Assembly: GCA_010094045.1 (NCBI GenBank)
Contig: ML986584.1
Coordinates: forward strand, 62,001-126,000
Source of the DNA: Lojkania enalia
Taxonomy: Eukaryota > Ascomycota > Dothideomycetes > Pleosporales
Length of the DNA: 64,000 nucleotides
Reading direction: 5' to 3'
Position 1 is the stretch's first letter. Each line of letters starts with the position of its first letter. The notes beneath the pieces are model-generated. The model had not been told where the DNA came from. It saw only the letters and a program-made list of their open reading frames with translations, and did not search any database. Position numbers and translations under genes: made by a program. Of the stretch, positions 39,901 through 53,243 are shown in pieces.

Positions 39901-42311
39901 TTATTAGCAACTTCTTATAGAAAGTCTCCTCCTTAGTAGCTTTAACTAAGAAGAATATTCGATTTAACTAGAATAATAGCTATTAATATTCCTATAACTA
40001 TTTAAAGAACGCTTTTATTTCTATATTAATTTTCTAATACTTTAACTCTAAACTACTAATAGTAGTAGAAGCTAATATATCCGATTTTATAACAGCTAGT
40101 ATACTATCTTAAAAAGGTGCTAATAGTAAACTAAGACTTATTATCTACTTTTCTAAGTATATAAACTCTATTAAAGGTAACTATAAGATATATAATAAGA
40201 AACTACTTATAATTATCTAATATTTTAAGTAATAGAGGCTTAAATTAGAAGGTATAATATTTCTTATAAAAGTATTAAGTAATTATAAGAACTTATAGTA
40301 CTTTATAATAATAAAGTAACTAAGTTACTAATAAGCCTATTAGTTAGAATATTTATTAAAGTTTAACTTTAGTATTATATACTAACTTAGAAAATTTAAA
40401 GAGAAGCTTAATACCTTAACTTAAAAGTTATAAAATAAGTTTATATAAGAAGAGGTTTATAAAAATTGTTAATAGATATTACTTCGTCCTAAACTATTTT
40501 AATAGATAGAAATAGATCGACCGATTATAAAGATTATTAATAAAGAATACCTAAATAATAATCTAATCTAAGATACTTTAAAGCTACTAAGAGAAGAAGC
40601 CTATTAATTTAAGCTTCTAATTCTAGTTAACTATAAAGAGTATAATAACTAATTATACTACTAAGATTAACTTATAGTATTAAACTATAATAAGTTAAAG
40701 TTTAAGCTGCTATAAACTATCTATAATTTACTATCTAATAGATACCTTAGTTAAAGAAAGATTTTAAAACTACTCTAGTATAAATACTATTAGTTAAAGA
40801 TATTCGATTTAGTGTAATAATATATAGGCTATTATTATATATACTAAAGAAGTAAAACTTCTAGAGAGAAGTATTATAAATTACTAAAACTATTATCTAT
40901 ACCTAAATAAAAGTTTTAAAATATTTTTATAAACTTTATAATTAATTTACTAGAATTAGAAGGTTATATAAATATTATAATAGTAGTTAATAGGCTTAGT
41001 AAATATAGATACCTAATACTATATATAAGAATTAAAACTTCTAATATTATTTAACTATTCTATTACTATATATAGATTTACTATAGACTATTATATACTA
41101 TTATATTTAACTATAAGATATAGTTTATCTCTATCTTCTATTAAGAACTCTATAAATAGCTATAAATTAATATATATATATTAACCAGCTTCTATTTAAA
41201 AACTAATAGCTAGATAGAAAATATTAATATAATAATAGAATAAGTTCTCTAAACTTATACTAGCTATAAATAAGATAACTAGGTTAAATAGCTACTAATA
41301 GTATAGTTTAAAGTAAATAATATAGTATTTAAATTAATAAAAGTCTTCTTATTTCTAGTTTACTTTAGCTAGTACTTTTAAATAGGTTTTAAACTGCTTA
41401 TAGGAATTTATTAACTACTAAAATAGTCTCTAATAGTTTAAGAAGCTAATAGACTAGTTAATAAAATAAAGGATATTATAGAGTATATTAGAGAAGAACT
41501 TACCTAGATATAAGTATTCTAATAAGAGTATACTAACTATAAACGTATACTAGCCCCTAACTACTAGATTAGTAATCTAGTCTAGCTAGATACTAGAAAT
41601 ATATATATATAAAGACTATTAAAAAAATTTAACTAGAAGAATATAAGCTTTTATAAAGTTATTATAAAGGTATTCTTATATATTTATAAATTAAAGCTAC
41701 CTAAATTAGCTAAAATATATTCTATATTTTATATATTATTATTATAGCTAGTACTTAAGTTATTTAACTACTTATCTAGTTAATAAGTATATAACCCTAA
41801 ACCTATTAAAATTAATAGAAAACTAGAATATCTTATTAAGTAAATAGAAGACTTCTATTATAACTAATAGAGATACTAGTATAAATATCTAGTTAAGTAA
41901 ACTAGCTATTACGACCTAGAATAGTACTTAACTAGTAACTTTACTAAAATAACTACTATAGAAGATTATTATACTAAAAACTTAAATAAATAAAACTTAA
42001 ATATAATATTATATCTAGATTCTTAATTAGATATTAGAATCTAATCTAAATATATTCTTAGATACTTATAATAATACTATACTAATATAATATTAGTAAT
42101 AATACTACTATTAATCTCTAGTATAGTACTATTATAAGAACTAAACTAATCTAATCTCTAGTATAGTACTACTATATAATAATAACTAGTTATACTAATA
42201 CGCCTATAACCTTAATTAATACTAGTATTAATAACTACTACTTAATTATAAATAACTTAAATATAATATAAAAACCTAATTTATAAGAGCTTATAACTAA
42301 AAAGAGGGTAC

Positions 42312-42613
42312 TATTATAGTAATACTATAATACCTTTATACTTATACTACCTTTACTATAATATTTAAACTAGCTACTAGTAATAACTATTAGCTACTAG
42401 CTAGAATATAACCAACTTATTTTAACTATAATAGAAAAAGGTTTTACTAACCTAACTAGCTTATATAATAGTATAAACTTAGCTCTTATAAAAACTTATA
42501 TAATATAAATATTTCTATTCTTTATATAATATTTTAATATTTATATATAGTATATAGTAATAGAGTTAACTATCTAAAGTACGATTAATTAACTATATAT
42601 AAGCGTCTATAAT
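42312..42613 (+). repeat. 3' LTR of gypsy-3
   Basis: Pairs with 36680-36982 and is followed by GTAAT. Confidence 0.85.
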
Positions 42614-42716
42614 AGTAATAAACTAGAATAGATTTTTTCTAGAAGCTATTATATAATATTTTAAAATCGAGTATAATTAAATTTAAATACTATTAAAAAT
42701 TTAGAATATATATATT

Positions 42717-43247
42717 ACTATTAGAAATATAATTTTATACTATTATACTATTATAACTAAAAAATATAAATAATTAATATTACTAATTATAGATATAGAA
42801 TAGTATATATATTTTTATATTATCTTCCTTTTTAATAATATATACTTTAAATACTCTAAAAAATATAATATATAAAGATAGATACTAAAACTTTTAACTC
42901 TACTAGATTAACCCTTTAGTTATTTCTAATTATCTTTTAAATATATTTATATAGATACGCTTATATATATATATTTATATATATACTAAATCTTCTAATA
43001 ACTCTTAATATAATATTTAAAAAGGCTACTTTATACTTTAACTTTATAAAAAGTTTATTAGACTAAACTAGCTCTTATATAAATTAAACTTACGACTCTA
43101 TAATACCGCTTATTAACCCTATATACTAAGTAATATTAATTATAATATTAGAAGTATAGCTCTATACTATTATACTATTATAATTAAAAGGTATAAATAA
43201 TTAATATTACTAATTATAGATATAAAATAGTATATATATTCTTATAA
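42717..43247. repeat. Pair of ~105-bp direct repeats about 430 bp apart
   Basis: 42717-42822 and 43145-43247 share the block ACTATTATACTATTATAA followed by AATTAATATTACTAATTATA. They might be the terminal repeats of a very small LTR element (TRIM-like) or a local duplication. RIP prevents a decision. Confidence 0.6.
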
Positions 43248-43252
43248 TTACT

Positions 43253-43611
43253 TATTATAGATATTTTTATAGAAAATTCTATACTAGACCTAATTAAGAT
43301 TTAGAACTCTATATAGTTAGAAGAATAAAGTTAATATAAGATATATAATATATTTAATAATTTAGTTAACTAAGTAACTAAATATATTTAATTATTTAGT
43401 TAATTAAATAAGAAGAAATAATAAGAGAACTAAATTATATTTAATAACTTTATAATTCTAACTTTTATAACTTTTTATAGTTAACTTAAATATCTTTTAT
43501 ATATTCTACTTATATACTTCTATTATAAGTTTATAAGAATAATCTCTTATAATATATAATTATTCTTAGTTATTATCTTATCCTATATCTAGCTAATTAG
43601 AGGCTATTATA
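43253..43611 (+). repeat. 5' LTR of gypsy-4
   Basis: Pairs with 51604-51962; starts TATTATA and ends GAGGCTATTATA. Confidence 0.85.
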
Positions 43612-45461
43612 CTTTAACTACCCTTATAAAGCTAGAAGAAATAAGACTAGTTAAACTATTCTAGTTATAAGAAAAGAGATACCTTTAGTAAGTAATATAG
43701 GAAACTTATATAAGTAGAATGTTGGGATTAGCTAGTAAAGCTACCTCTTTAGAGGTAGGTATAATAACTATATTTATAAGAATATAGAACGAGTTAATAT
43801 AATAATAGGAATAGCTAGTTCTAGTAGATAAATAAATAAGAAGCTTAAAAGAGACTTAAAATAGCCTTTTTAAAAGTTTTAAAAAAATATAAGAAATAGT
43901 TAATAGTAAGTAAGAAATAGAACTTATAGGAATTATCTAGAAATTTAAGTAAGTTAAAAGAGTACTACTAATAATATATTATTAGTAATAAATTAAGTTA
44001 GTATTATTTAATAAGTTTAATAGAACTAGGTTTAAATTTAAAAGATTTCTAGTAGTAGTAAAAATTTATATTAATACTAACCTAGATATTATTTAATATA
44101 AAAATAAGAAAATACTATTTATAGGAATCTATCTAATAGGTAAACTATTTAACTAGTTCTAGTCCTTCCTAATAGATTTTAAGAACTATATAGAAGAATA
44201 CTAGAAAAGTAAAACTAAAGTAATATTTATAAGCCTAATATATTTCTAATAGAAACTTAAACTAGTATTTAAAGATATTAATAAAATATAAATAGTAGAA
44301 GATAAACTTTATAATCTAGTTTAATTAGGATCTATTATCTTATATATATTAAGTTTTTAATAGCTCTTAAATAAAATTATATAAGATAATTATAGTATAA
44401 TAATAAAGTTTTATAGAAAACTAAAAATAGAAATAAGAAGAGTAATAATATATATAAAATAACTATAGGATCTAGTATTATACTTTTAACTAGTAAAAAG
44501 AATTAATAATAAACTATACCAGTTTAAAAATAAGAAAAGGTAAGTATACTACTAAAAAGTATACTTTTTAGTAAAAGCTACTAATATAAGTAGATTTATA
44601 GATCTAAGCGTTACTAGGGAAAAGAAGCCTAAACTATAAGTAACTTAAGAAAAGAAGATTTAGAAGAAAGATATTAAGTATTATAATTGTTAAAAACTAG
44701 AATATATAGTAAAGGAATATTAAAGTAAAAAGAAAGAAAAGAAAAACCGGCCTATAGAAGATAAACTATAGGAAGTAGGTAAAGAGAAACTAGCTATAAC
44801 TATAGAATATAGAACCCTATATTAGTCCTTCTATAACAAAGATAAGTATTAAATATATTAATAACTTAAAAAAGCTATAAGATATTAGCTTTAAAAGAAA
44901 ATACAACTTATAGTAATATAAGAATATATAAAAAAATAGCTAGAAGAAGTTTAGAAAGAATTAGATAAGAATAAAGAAATAAATACTCCGTTATAAATAG
45001 AAGAAGCTACTACTAGAATATTAATACTTAAACTAGTATTTAGAGTATATTCTATATATTAACGAGGAATAATTAAGTATAAATAGAGAATACCGGCTCT
45101 TATAACTACTTTATAAGAAGAATTACCTATAAGATTCTATAATAAGAATAGACTAGGATAAGATATTATCGACGTTTATAAGAAATAGTAAAATATCTAT
45201 CCTAGAGAAATCCGCTTCTTATACTTCTAAAAATAGATAGAAACGATAAAAGTAGTAGAAGAATATTTTAATATAATAGATTAGGATAAGACTATATATA
45301 TAGTATAGAACGTAGTAGCCTTCTTATAAAGTAAAGTACTAGTAAAGTACTAGATACTAAAGGTATTATAATATAAATAAGAATAGAACTACTAGATTAA
45401 AAAAGATAATAACTCTTATATAAACTAATACTATCTAATATACTTTAAGATAGTATAGATA

Positions 45462-47315
45462 ATATATTTTATAAGTAAGTTACCTACTTAAGTAAGTTAT
45501 CTACTTTTACTAAAAAGTTATACTCTATCTACTTATAATATAATATAGTAACTATTTTAACTTTAATTAATTTATTAAAAAGGTTAAATATTACTAGCTA
45601 TTTTAACTATTAATTAAGATTAAATTTAGAATATATAAAATATTATAACTACCTATAGTATCCTCTAAATAATATTTAGAAACTAATATACTAGTAAACT
45701 TTTATAATATAATTATAAGCTTAATTTAAAGAAGTTTATAAAGTTAAAAGAATTAATTATAATATAGTATATATTAGACCTATTATTTTATAGATACCCT
45801 CCTATAATTAATAGTATATAAGATATAGTTAACTATTTACTTAGAGCTCGCTCTATAAATTAGATTAGTAAAAACTAGCTAATAAACTTTATTAATTATA
45901 TTCTTAAGCTTAAAATATACTTCTATTAAAAATATAACTATTAAAGAGCTTTCTATAAGGATTTTAAAGTTATTAGTAACTAGTTTAATCTAGTATATAA
46001 TACTAAAGTAAAGTATAGTATTATTAATAATAATATTTATAATTTTAATAAAACAGGCTTCTAAATAGGTATTATATCTACTAGTAAGATAGTTACTAGT
46101 ACTAAGCTATTAGCTAGTTAACTAAAATTACTATAGCTAGATAATTATAAGTAGATAATAGTTATTTAGACTATTAACGCTTATAGTAATACTATTCTAC
46201 TATTTATTATCTTTACTAGTAAGTAGTACCTCTCTATATAGTATTAGAGTAATAATATACTACCTAGAGGAGTAATTATACTAAGTAATAGTAGATAGAT
46301 AAATAATAAACTTATAATTAAATAGCTAGAGTATTTTAATTAGTATATAAAGTAGTATATAATAAGTACTTATTATCTACTAGTTATTAATAACTATAAG
46401 AGCTATAAGTCTACTAAATTTCAGCTGCTCTATAAAAAGAAGAATATTATTCTATTATATATACTAGTATATTTATTATATCTATTATAGCTTCTAGATA
46501 TAAGCTACTTCTTACTATTAAAGAAAGTATATAGGCGTAAAATTAATAAGCTTATATAAGCTAGTATCTACTATATTATAAAGTTTAACTTTCTACTAAC
46601 CTTTTATATAATATATTAGTATTCTATTACTAAAGCTAATATATATATAAGCTTTTAAGGTATTAGTTTAATACTATATAATTCTAATATAATACTATTA
46701 AAATTTAATATTAAGTTTTATACTCTATTATTACTACTAGTAGCTAATTACCTCTAAGAGTTAAAAATACTAACTAATACTATTAAACTAGAGTCTTAAA
46801 TAATACTAATTTAAGACTGTATTACTAGATATTAGAATAGCTTATCTATTATAATTAATAATTTTCTTAATTTACTTACTAAAGGTATTATATAAATAGC
46901 TTATTTATATATACTATTTTAACGTTAGATTAGTTAGCTTTAGAAAGTAAATAAGGCTCTATTATAGTATAAAAAGTAATTAAAAAAGGTTTTATAGAAG
47001 TAAGGTAGCTTTACTAAGACTAAAGCTGCTGAGATAGCTACTTAAAAGGAGGTAGATAAATAGCTAGAGGATAAAGTATATATAAGTAGAAAGTATAGAA
47101 GAGTAGATATACTATACTAGAAGTACTACAGCTGTTATAGTAAGTTTAGATATAATACTAGAACTTATATAGTAGTAGATAAATAGTATATCTATCCTCT
47201 ATTAAATTATTATAGTAATACCTACAGGTATTATTATAATATATACCTCTAAATATAGAGATAACTAATAAAGTAGATAACTTACTTAAGTAGGTAATTT
47301 ACTTATAAAATATAT
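45462..47315 (+). mobile_element. Fot1/pogo-like element, type 1, full length, in gypsy-4
   Basis: 1854 bp, TA at 45460-45461 and 47316-47317. The ~39-bp inverted ends begin ATATATTTTATAAGTAA. Plus-strand translation near 46010 reads YSIINNNIYNFNKTGF, a clear relic of the pogo/Fot1 NFDETGF motif, which carries the first catalytic Asp region. Stops from RIP interrupt it. Confidence 0.9.
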
Positions 47316-50300
47316 TATCGTATATTAAATAATAATATAAGACCTATTAAAAAAGAAAAGAAAATATAGGTATATAGCTAAAACAACTAAATAAAGATAA
47401 GATATTAGGAAACCCTATAAAATAAGAAGTTATAATAGAATAAGAAGTTATAAAATAGACCTAAAATTATATAGTACTTAAACTAGAACCCCTACTATCT
47501 AAAGTATATATTAGAAAAAGACTATAGTATAAATATCTAGAATAAAAATACCTAAAGTATATATTTATAAAAGAGATAATAGTTTACTAGCTTAAGATAA
47601 CTTAACTATATAGAAATATAGGAGAATACTATCTTATAATATTAGGATAATATTACAACTATAAAGTATATATACTTATTAATAGTAGAATAATAAAGAA
47701 TTTTATAGCTAGTAATTATATCGCTAGAAAAGGAATATTTATAGTATAATTAGAACAACCTTATATAATTTAAATTATAGAAGGAAAGAACTTCTAGAAG
47801 AAAGTTATATATACTATAGAACTAGAAGAATTTAAAATTCTAGGAACAACCTAATAAGAACAGATTTTCTAAATTATAGAAATTACCGACTATAATATTA
47901 TCCTAGAAATTCTATAGTTAAAAAAGGAAAACTTTTAAATAAACTAGTAAATAGAATAAATTATTTTTAAAAACTCTAGTTAACTAGTTAAAAAATAACT
48001 TGCTATAATAGTAAAAGAAGTAGTAAAAGAATTATTTCTAATAGGAAACGTATTATATAATATATTTAAAGAATACTAATACTTAATAAAATAACTTTAA
48101 GAACTACTATAATATCTACTTAAATATAGAGAATATAACTATAAAATTAAATTTTAACTAGAAAAAGAACTTAAATATAGACTAATATATAGTTTAATAT
48201 TAAGGAAGGTAGAGGTTCTAGAATAATATATAGACGAATATCTAAAGAAAGGAATAATCTAAGAATTAAATTTATTAGTAGTATACCCTATACTCTTTAT
48301 AAATAAGAAAGAAATAATAGACCTATAAATATATATTAATTATCGTACCCTTAATAATATTACTATTAAAAACCGATATCTTCTACTACTTATCTATAAC
48401 TTAAGAAACTAATTAAGAGAAACTACTATCTTTATAAAATTAGATATCTAGAATATATACTACTAAATCTATATTAAAGAAGGAAATAAATAGAAAATAG
48501 TATTTAGGATAAAAAAGAGACTTTTTAAATATTTAGTTATACTATTTAAATTTACTAATATATTAGCTACTTTCTAAAAATAAATCGATAAAATACTAAA
48601 ACTATACTTTAGATAATTCTATATAGTTTATTTAGACGATATTCTTATATACTTAAAAATAAAGTAAAAATATAAGAAATATATTAAATAAGTATTACGC
48701 GTATTATAAGTAGTAAAATTATACTTTAAAGTAAAGAAATACGAATTTTATACTATATAAATAGACTATTTAGAATTTATTATCGAACTAGAATAACTAT
48801 AAATAGACTTAAATAAATTAATAGTAATTAAAGACTAGCTAACTTTAAAGTTAATTAAATATATCTAATCCTTTATAGGATTTTATAACTTCTATTAAAC
48901 CTTTATTAACAATTAGAATAATATAACTATACTCCTAACTTAACTATTAAAAAAAGATATTACTTTTATATAGGAAAATAAATAAGAAAAAACCTTCTAA
49001 GAAGTTAAGAAATAATTTTAATAAGAACCGGTACTAAAACTCTATAACTTAGAAAAGAAAGCTTTTATAGAAACTAATATATTAGAAATAAGAATAGCTA
49101 GAATTCTTATATAAATCTATAATAGAAAATAATATCTAGTAGTATACTATTTATAAAAACTTATATTAGTAGAGATAAATTATAATATATATAACTAAAA
49201 ACTTCTAGCTATTATAGTATACTTTAAAGAATAGCGTATATACTTATAAGAAGTAAAATAGTAAACTAAAGTCTATTATAATTATAAGAACTTTACTACC
49301 TTTCTTACTACTAAAACTCTTACCCCTAGATAAGTTAGATAGTTATAAAAACTAGCTATATTCGACTTTAAGATTATTTATATTAGTAGAAAATAGAATT
49401 GAAAAGTAGACGTACTAAGTAGACTACTAGAATATAAGTAAGAAAAAGAAACTATAGTTATACTACTAAGAAGATAATAAAACAGAAGTATAGTATATAA
49501 TTACCTATAACTTATAGCAACAACTATTATTAAAGAAGTAAGTTAGATAATACTAATTAGATTAATAATAGACGGGATACTTAAAGAACTTTAAGAATAA
49601 GAACTAAAATAGATAGATAAACTACTATACGTTTATAATCGAATCTATATACTAGTTAAAGTTAGAAAAGAATTTATTAGGTAATTCTATAAAGCCTCTA
49701 TCTATAGATATTAAAGAATAGAGAAAATACTAGAATAAATCTTTAGAAGATTCTACTTTCCTAAAGTAAGAGAATAGGTAAAAAATATATTACAAGAATA
49801 CATAAACTACTAATAGAATAAATCTAATAAATATATACTCTATAAACTATTATAAAACCTAAAAATACTAATTAGATTATAGATAGAAGTTACTATAGAC
49901 TTTATTATTAAGCTATTAAAGTTAAAAAACTACCCGAAGGGAGAAATATATAATTCTATTATAATAATTATAGATAGACTTATAAAATATATCTACTTTA
50001 TCTCTTATAATAAAATATTATTAGTAGAATAGGTTATAAATATCTTCTTAAAGTAGATTATTATATAATATAGGGTACTATAGAAAATAATTATAGACTA
50101 AAATACTAAGTTTACTTTAAAGTTTTAGTAAATAATTATAAACTTATTAGAAATTAAATATAAAATATCTATAGAATTTTACCTATAAATAGATAGATAG
50201 ATAGAATAAATAAACTAAATAGTAGAATAATATTTATAATATTACCTTAACTATAGATAAAATAATTAGATAATACTACTACTAATAGTATAACTTATAT

Positions 50301-51603
50301 ATAATAGTACTATATATAGTATAACTAGAATATTACTATTTATAGTAAACTATAAGTATAAACTAAAAATATATAATACTCTAATTAAAATAGTATTATA
50401 AATATTCTAAATATAAGAATAAGTTAAAATTATTTAATAAATATAAGACTTATTAAAAAAAGATCTCTAGTTCCTATAATATATTATAAAGAAATACTAT
50501 AATAAGAAATATAAATAACTATCTTATTTTAAAAGAGAAGAAAAAGTTTAGCTATTATAATAAAATATTTAAAATAAACAACTAAGTAGTAAACTAGACT
50601 ATATTAAAATTAGACTATATAAAATTAAGAAATAAATATTATCTATAAACTATTAACTTAAATTATTTACAACTATAAAAATCTATCTAACCTTCTATAT
50701 TATATTTATAGAAAAGGTATCTTAAGATACTAAACTAGTAGTATATAATATAGACGTGTATAAAAAAGATTAAGAATAGAAAGTTAAAAAAATAATAAAA
50801 TATAAAATATAAAATAGTAAATAGTACTATTTAATTAAATAGTTAAAAATAGATAAATATAGAAACCTATAAAATAATATCTAAAAACTAGAAGAAAACT
50901 TTAGCTCTATAGTATTATAGGTATATTATAAAATTTAAATTTATAAAGAAAATCTAGAGATAGAATAGTAGAATCGAATAATATTAGCTATATTATAAGA
51001 GGTAACTCCGCTTTAAGAAGAAGACCCGCCTTATAATCTACCTCTTCTTCTTTCTTAAGCTACTCCTATATATGTTTATAACCCTCTATCTACCTATATT
51101 TTACTTATTTGCGAATTTTCTAAAGATACTAGATTTTTATATAAGCTACTACTACCTTATTAAGAAGTTGTTCTAACTCTTTTTAAACTAGATAAATCTC
51201 CTTCTCTAGTTTTACAATTTTAATATTCTATTTTACTATTAGAAAGAATTAGGAATAAACTAATATTATATAATTATAATATATAAGTAATTTAAGTATT
51301 ATAATCTATATTATATAATAAATATATACTAGTATAAAAATATTCTAAATAATATAACTTTTTAAATATCTTCTTTTTATCTATTTTATAAGTTAATCTC
51401 TTATAGGAATACTAGAAATAAGGTATAATAATCTCGCTTAAATAGTCTATATAATTAGTATAATAATATCTACTTAAGGTTAAATAATAAAGAGAAGGTA
51501 TTAGGAATATATATAATCTTAATAAAGATAGTATATTAATCTTATTATATACTAGATTAAAATAGAAAAACTCTTAAGTTAAGAGTTTAGAGGAGAAAAG
51601 TAG

Positions 51604-51962
51604 TATTATAAATACTTCTATAGAAAATCCTATACTAAACTTAATTAAAATTTAGAACTCTATATAGTTAGAAGAATAGAACTAATATAAGATATATAAT
51701 ATATTTAGCAATTTAATTAATTAAGTAACTAAATATACTTAGTTATTTAGCTAATTAAATAAAAAAGAATAATAAGAGAACTAAATTATATTTAATAATC
51801 TTATAATTCTAACCTTTATATCTCTTTATAGTTAACTTAAATATCTTTTATATACTCTATTTATATACTTCTATTATAAGTTTATAAGAATAATCTCTTA
51901 TAATATATAATTACTCTTAGTTATTACTTTATCTTATACCTAGCTAATTAGAGGCTATTATA
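51604..51962 (+). repeat. 3' LTR of gypsy-4
   Basis: Preceded by a purine-rich stretch (GAGTTTAGAGGAGAAAAG) and followed by TTACT. Confidence 0.85.
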
Positions 51963-51967
51963 TTACT

Positions 51968-53139
51968 AGTTAAATTAAGTAGATTATTATATAATATAAA
52001 ATATTTCTTTTTATTAGTTTTTATAAAATTAAAGTTTTAAGTTTTTATATAATAATTAATTAGCTTCTTTAACTTCTAATAGTAAATCTATTATCTAAAT
52101 TCTAGTTTTAACTTTTTCTATAATATCTATAGTAGGTAGATTTTTATCTTCTAGTATACTAAAACTATTAAGTTTAAGTACTTTCTCTATTATAAAATAT
52201 TTATCTAGTTTTTTACTATTATAGAAGTTATATTTAGTTCTAGCCTAATCTTTCTACTTATAATTAATATAAGCGGCTAACTACTTATATAGTAGAGATA
52301 TATATTTAAGAAAAGCCTTATAATAAAAATATTAAATATATTCACCTATTTTAAAGTAAGTAATAGTTTAATTAAATATTATATAATAAAAAAAATTACT
52401 ATAAAAGATCTTATTTATAATATTATAAGTTTAGATTAATATAGTATTAATATATAATAGCTAATATATTAAAAGTTAATAGTAGTAAAAGTAGCTATTA
52501 AAGAATTTAATATTAATATAGAAAGTAGACTAAATATATTTTTATTAATCCTATAATAGTTAATATATTATATAATAGTAAATAAATTACTTATAATATA
52601 GTAAGTAGCGTTTAAAGTTATATTAAAGGCTAGTTAAGTAGCTAGAAAACGCTAAATCTATCTTATATAATTATTTTTACTAGTTTATTACTAGAAATTT
52701 CTATTATCTTCTTAAGCCTACTAAATTATAGTAGTAACTATATTACTATTTAGTTAATCTACTATATTATATAATAAAAGAAAGAGGTTTAAAAGAAGAA
52801 AATATAATAGTAAAATAGTAGAGATATAAAAATTATATAAGAAGAGAAGAAAATAAGATAAAAGTAAAAGTAAAAAAGATTAGATTTAGAATAAACAATT
52901 TAGAGGTATTATATAATATATATAACTTATTATAAATAAAACTTAATCTACTATTATTTTAAACTTATATTAATAATAGAATTATAACTATAAAGAATTA
53001 TAGTAAATATAATCTTAATAGTATAGTAGTAATATAAAAAAGATAATATCTACCTTATATAATACTCTAAGAAGCTAATAGCTGTAGAAATAGAGAAGAA
53101 TAGAAAGGAATTAGTATTAGGGTTGAGGTAATTACTATT
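51968..53139. other. Residual RIP-mutated DNA of the oldest element, right part
   Basis: Not matched to the younger elements. It ends at the right inverted sequence. No open frame; the superfamily cannot be read. Confidence 0.5.
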
Positions 53140-53243
53140 TTAGGACTAGCGTAGAATATCCGCGGATATTATTCTGGATAGCGCATATTCTGAATATCTT
53201 GGCAAAATATTCGGAATATCTATTTTTCCATATTCTTGCCAAG
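53140..53243 (-). repeat. Right inverted terminal-like sequence of the nested block
   Basis: Its reverse complement matches 13497-13600 in order and spacing: CTTGGCAAGAATA at the outside, ATATCCGCGGATAT (53156-53169) and CTAGTCCTAA at the inside. No obvious target-site duplication flanks the pair. Confidence 0.75.

Larger units (their letters stand above)
36680..42613 (+). mobile_element. Ty3/gypsy retrotransposon gypsy-3, RIP-mutated
   Basis: LTRs of about 302 bp (36680-36982, 42312-42613) and a perfect GTAAT duplication (36675-36679, 42614-42618). AAAAAGAGGG before the 3' LTR is the polypurine tract. RT is seen near 39630 (INNILIF for IDDILIF) and integrase near 40975 (VVNRLSKYRYL). At 5.9 kb and with no nested element it is the simplest copy in the block. 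Confidence 0.9.
43253..51962 (+). mobile_element. Ty3/gypsy retrotransposon gypsy-4, RIP-mutated
   Basis: LTRs of 359 bp (43253-43611, 51604-51962) and a perfect TTACT duplication (43248-43252, 51963-51967). A degenerate CCHC zinc knuckle of gag is seen near 44676 (KYYNC). RT at 48629-48652 still reads YLDDILIY, the least damaged active site of the four elements. An integrase core follows near 49900-49990 (DFIIKL, then IIIDRLIKY). A type 1 pogo element is nested in the 5' half. Without it the element is about 6.85 kb. Confidence 0.9.
13497..53243. mobile_element. 39.7-kb nested transposon block, RIP-mutated
   Basis: The block is bounded by inverted ~100-bp sequences at 13497-13600 and 53140-53243. 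Inside are four full gypsy elements and six Fot1/pogo-like elements, most of them nested. Removing all recognised insertions with one copy of each target duplication leaves about 4.0 kb (13497-14682, 16191-17038, 36611-36679, 42619-43252, 51968-53243). That residue may be the oldest element. Dinucleotides CA and TG are nearly absent throughout, and no open frame of note survives. Confidence 0.7.

Noticed and set aside
13497..53243. Idea that the 39.7-kb block is one giant cargo-carrying element (Starship type)
   Set aside because: No DUF3435-like tyrosine recombinase or cargo gene is seen, and nested ordinary transposons explain about 35.7 kb of it.
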